A stretch of DNA of 64,000 bases from Phorcus lineatus (lineage: Eukaryota > Mollusca > Gastropoda > Trochida > Trochidae): NCBI GenBank assembly GCA_921293015.1, contig OV121087.1, forward strand, positions 8,754,501 to 8,818,500. The letters are read 5' to 3'. The position numbers and the translations under genes are program-made. The notes beneath the pieces were generated by a model that had not been told where the DNA came from, made no database searches, and saw only the letters and a list, made by a program, of their open reading frames with translations. Position 1 is the first letter of the stretch; each line of letters starts with the position of its first letter. Below are positions 60,822-64,000 of this stretch, in pieces.

Positions 60822-60962
60822 CAGACATCTGATAAATGGTCAGTAGACGCAGATGTTCAGCGCAAGATAATCTTGTGTCGTGATTCCGAGGAGTTACAGA
60901 CGCCGTTTCAGCAGCTATAAGAGGGTGTTGAATGAGCCAGTTAATGAGTAGACTCGGAATCA
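60822..60962. repeat. Conserved 130-bp block, copy E
   Basis: Stem ACATCTG (60825-60831) / CAGATGT (60850-60856), the longest of the set, then AAGAT/ATCTT, GACGCCGTTTCAGCAGC and TATAAGAGGGTGTTGAATG. The minus frame is open through the whole block: LIPSLLINWLIQHPLIAAE, then TASVTPRNHDTRLS and EHLRLLTIYQ. The codon at the ATG position of other copies is ACG here. Similarity to copy B (HLRLL.IYQ) is strong in this frame. Confidence 0.8.
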
Positions 60963-61450
60963 ATAAACGTATTCCTCTTCGGGTGATACCAAAATGTTAG
61001 GTCACATCTAAATGCCAGATTATAATCCATGACATCATCTAATTGTTGTATCTAAAGGTTTACAGTATCATATCATACACCGATTATGATAAACAATGAC
61101 AAATCAGGGGTTAGAGCAAAATTTATACCTGTTCCCATGATACCATAAAGTTAGTTAATAATTATCTTGGGTAATAACATAGAGCTAATTATAAGCCATG
61201 ATAAACTGTTAACGTATGGACCTAGCAACATATCATACAACTCTTATCACAACAACGACACATACGGGACTAAAACCAACTGTAAGCAGAGTCGTAATTG
61301 ATCAAATGTATTCCTTTGAGTGTGATAAAATTAAGTGAGGCAATATGTTAGATAAAATATAAGTCACGACGGACTCCGTGCTGGTGCCAGAAGGTTCATT
61401 GTATCATTGCATGCACCACTTATAATAAATAAAAACAAATAAGGGACTAA
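60957..61450. repeat. About 165-bp tandem repeat, three units
   Basis: Units start near 60965, 61128 and 61300 (TATTCCTYTNNGNGTGATA or CCCATGATACCATAAAGTTAG). Each contains a CATGATAAAC / CATGACATCA-like word and ends AACAAATNAGGGRCTAANAGC. Strongly diverged. Confidence 0.65.
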
Positions 61451-62055
61451 TAGCAGATTTTGAAATTTGATACTTAACCTTGAGAACTAGACTTCCCAAT
61501 GCCACAATCAGATACGTCGTGTCATATCACTTGATAGGGGTTGTCTTCAGATGCCTTCCTTTTTTGTGTTGTGTAATAGAGATAAACAAATTCGTCGAAA
61601 TAATTCGAGAGATTTTTCGAGATATACTTTTTAAAGACGAGTTATAGTGTATAACCGTTGATCAAATTTATAGGATCGTCAATAAGGTTTTAAAGTTTAA
61701 GTATTGATTTAATATTAAATATAAATACCTCTTATTCAAGCAAGGAACTAGAACCAATAGCAGATTTTACTGTCATAGTCACTCTAAGCCTTGAGAACTC
61801 GACTTCCTAATGTCACAATGAGATAGTTCGGGTCATATCACTTGTTAAGAATTGTCCTCAGACGTGTAATCCTTTTTTGTATATGTGTAAAGGAGATGAA
61901 AGAATGTCTTAAAAATAATTAAAGAGAGATTTCTTAGCATGACTTGGAAGTCGTTTTGAAGTGTGTAACCGTTAATCAAAATTATAGGATTATCAATGAG
62001 GTCTTAAAGGTTTTAGTATTGATTTGTATTACATATAAATACCTCTTGTTCAGTG
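61448..62055. repeat. About 305-bp tandem duplication
   Basis: AATAGCAGATTTT is at 61449 and 61756. CTTGAGAACTMGACTTCC, GTCATATCACTTG, TATAGGATYRTCAATRAGGT and ATAAATACCTCTTRTTCA follow in order in both units. About 80% identity. Confidence 0.9.
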
Positions 62056-63400
62056 ACAAGTAACGTTAATTACATCAGAAAAAATACAAGTATTTACTTT
62101 TAATGCCGAAATTATTTCCAAAAGATTTTTTCTATTAATATTTTAGTGATGCAAGAAAAGTTACTCTTCATTTAAGACCCAGTGCCTATTTGAGTAATAC
62201 CAGCACTCTGTCCATGCAATGTGATTGTCCGGCCTTGGAATGTGTGATGTAAATATTACATTTAAACATGTACAGGTTGATCAAAACAAATTTGCTATTT
62301 GCTATTTTCCAACTTAATAATAACATATAGTTGATTAATATGTATCAAAATCAGAAATATATAATTGATTTATATAGAACTTATTGCAAAGTTGTACAAA
62401 CTTTGACTCGTTCATTTGGCATTTCAACGCAACAATGATACAAATATAAACTAAATACCATGTATTTCCCTTATCCCAACGAAACGAAAGGTCATTCGAC
62501 CACGTAATCGACTAAAAGGCTTCTGATGACATTTTATTGTGCACTTCATAACTTATTCATAATGCCAAAATGAAATATTGAAAACTATAAATATATTTAC
62601 TAATGCTGTTAAATTCATAATTGCACGTTTATGTACATTTAATCATTACATCATGCGTTACCTTCATTTTCATGATCTGTTACATCATGGTGTAATGTAC
62701 AGCTAATCGAAGAAGCTGTTTACCTGAAGCAGTCTGTAATTATAAACTCAAAACGGTAGCTATTTAAAATCGTACCAGATAGCATCGCTTGCACTTTCCA
62801 TTCTCTTTTGACATTTTGACTATCAATATGGTTTACCTGTGGTTTAAATGTCAGCTAAAACAGAACGAATATCGATTTATTTAAATCAGGTATTTTTGTA
62901 AAGGTATATAACACTTTGGCCGGCGATGATGCCATGAGCCTATGTAAACGAATGACCCTCGTAGTTTTATCGTAATTAAAAATTCATGTCATATATGTCC
63001 TGTCTGAAAGATTAGACATTTGAACTATATACACATCACACCATGTCCTACTTTCAGACCGCTAGCTCCATAAATCATTGTTCATTGGAATGTTCAAAAT
63101 CTTGAAACTTTAATAGGAGTTGAAATGACACATATAGTATATACTACGTCCACATATCCAATGATGAAACACTCGAAAATAAATTGCATATTAACAAAAT
63201 ATCTTAATTAAACCCGCGGTTCTTAGAGTCAGTACATTACAATCAGTAAATGGATTTATTAATATAATTCATCAGCGAGTTCGAAGTCAAAACATGACTA
63301 CGACAGTCAATGATTGTCACTCGATTCTTCATTTATCTTGTTTCAGACAGCTAACATGTGTAAATGGTGAAGTTAAAGTGATTTTCTCGACTATAAAGAT
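62056..63400. other. Unannotated AT-rich DNA
   Basis: No gene, repeat or unit block recognised. The array of units seems to end near 62 kb. Confidence 0.4.
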
Positions 63401-63426
63401 GTAATTACGTGTTCGCATGCTAGTGA

Positions 63427-63436
63427 TCTCGCGAGA
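63427..63436. promoter_or_regulatory. TCTCGCGAGA palindrome
   Basis: Exact TCTCGCGAGA, a motif found in many animal housekeeping promoters. It lies in the only locally GC- and CpG-richer stretch of the window (63.40-63.56 kb). No gene start can be tied to it from this sequence. Confidence 0.45.
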
Positions 63437-63852
63437 TTTTGTCATTTTCCAGCGCTCTTGGGCTCCTGGGACGCCATTATCATGCACTTCATGAGCAGTT
63501 GGTGGCTTTCGTTGTGTGCAGGAAACAATGCTGCTTCCTGAACGTGAATGACCGTCACAGAATTACTATCGATCTGTTTTAATGAACTGTCATTTTGACC
63601 ACGAGTTTAACAAAACAGTGGTTTTACTTAGAGATAGAACTGACATTAGTCAGTGTATTTCTTGTAGTAAGTGACCCATCATGTGGGTTGATGAAAGCGT
63701 AGATTACAATTCCATTTGGTTAGTTAAAGCTTTAAAGAAATTTAAGTTGAGTTTAGTTTAAACAGCATATTTCAAGCGATCTCAATTGTGTTTCTGATAT
63801 CCACTGATGACCACTTTCAAACAAAGATGTGTAAGAAAACAAGTCAAAAGGT

Positions 63853-63862
63853 ACTTACAGAG
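63853..63862 (-). other. Splice-donor-like site, minus strand
   Basis: On the minus strand the text is CTCT|GTAAGTACC, a strong match to the donor consensus. The proposed exon would lie to the right (63863 to about 63960), next to the E2F-like site, and would be a 5' untranslated exon of a leftward gene. Such matches also occur by chance. Confidence 0.25.
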
Positions 63863-63921
63863 TATGAGGTGTGGTATGCCTTAGTCGGAGGTCTGAGCAT
63901 GCTCTGATCACTCACGCGAGA

Positions 63922-63930
63922 TTTCCCGCC
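63922..63930. promoter_or_regulatory. E2F-like TTTCCCGCC
   Basis: Matches the E2F consensus TTTSSCGC. It is preceded by CACGCGAGA, a half of the TCTCGCGAGA motif found 490 bp to the left. Together they suggest a TATA-less promoter at or just beyond the right edge. Confidence 0.4.
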
Positions 63931-64000
63931 ACTTTCAACATCTGTGGCACCAAATTTTGGACTAGCTGCTCGTTTAATCGACTGGTTCCTCTTCTTTCGA

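Overview
This window looks like AT-rich, gene-poor DNA from an animal nuclear genome, most likely a lophotrochozoan and probably a bivalve mollusc. Three things point there. There are two elements built like bivalve 'pearl' repeats: a unique head, about 145-bp core monomers, a GACG/GATG microsatellite and a hairpin tail. There are decayed LINE copies with (TGTC)n tails. There are many small foldback and TIR elements. No intact protein-coding gene, tRNA or rRNA was recognised. Open frames are short, mostly chance frames or shadows of repeats. All homology calls come from reading by eye, without alignment software.

Layout. 1-3.6 kb: a foldback element, a TTA microsatellite, and a nest of 96-bp tandem repeats with direct and inverted duplications. 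4.17-4.72 kb: a possible broken coding relic on the + strand. About 5-62 kb: an old, strongly diverged head-to-tail series of units of roughly 4.5-5 kb, with conserved blocks recurring in the same order. Clear unit pairs or sets are 5-9.9 / 9.9-14.5 kb, 15-29.5 / 29.6-34.5 / 34.5-35.7 kb, and five units between about 38 and 61 kb. Insertions interrupt them: two pearl-like elements in opposite orientation (16.32-19.29 and 21.94-23.75 kb), a 1-kb element with 100-bp TIRs (26.0-27.05 kb), a minus-strand LINE relic with a reverse transcriptase FADD motif (36.3-37.7 kb), a second minus-strand LINE tail (51.4-52.44 kb), a TTAA-flanked MITE (39.87-40.45 kb) and a 1.1-kb TIR element (55.98-57.11 kb). 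For two of these insertions, sister units provide the empty site.

The most interesting signal is what stays recognisable in the old units. A block of about 130 bp occurs five times (8.6, 13.4, 50.9, 57.4, 60.9 kb). It carries a 5' stem kept by compensatory changes in several copies. Its minus strand keeps one reading frame across copies (length differences are multiples of three), although some copies contain stops. Other blocks recur three to five times. Whether these are structured RNA, regulatory elements or decayed exons cannot be settled from this sequence alone.

The right edge (63.4-64 kb) is richer in GC and CpG. It holds a TCTCGCGAGA palindrome, an E2F-like site and a minus-strand splice-donor-like sequence. 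This is compatible with a promoter near the window end, perhaps of a gene running leftward through the desert, but that is inference.
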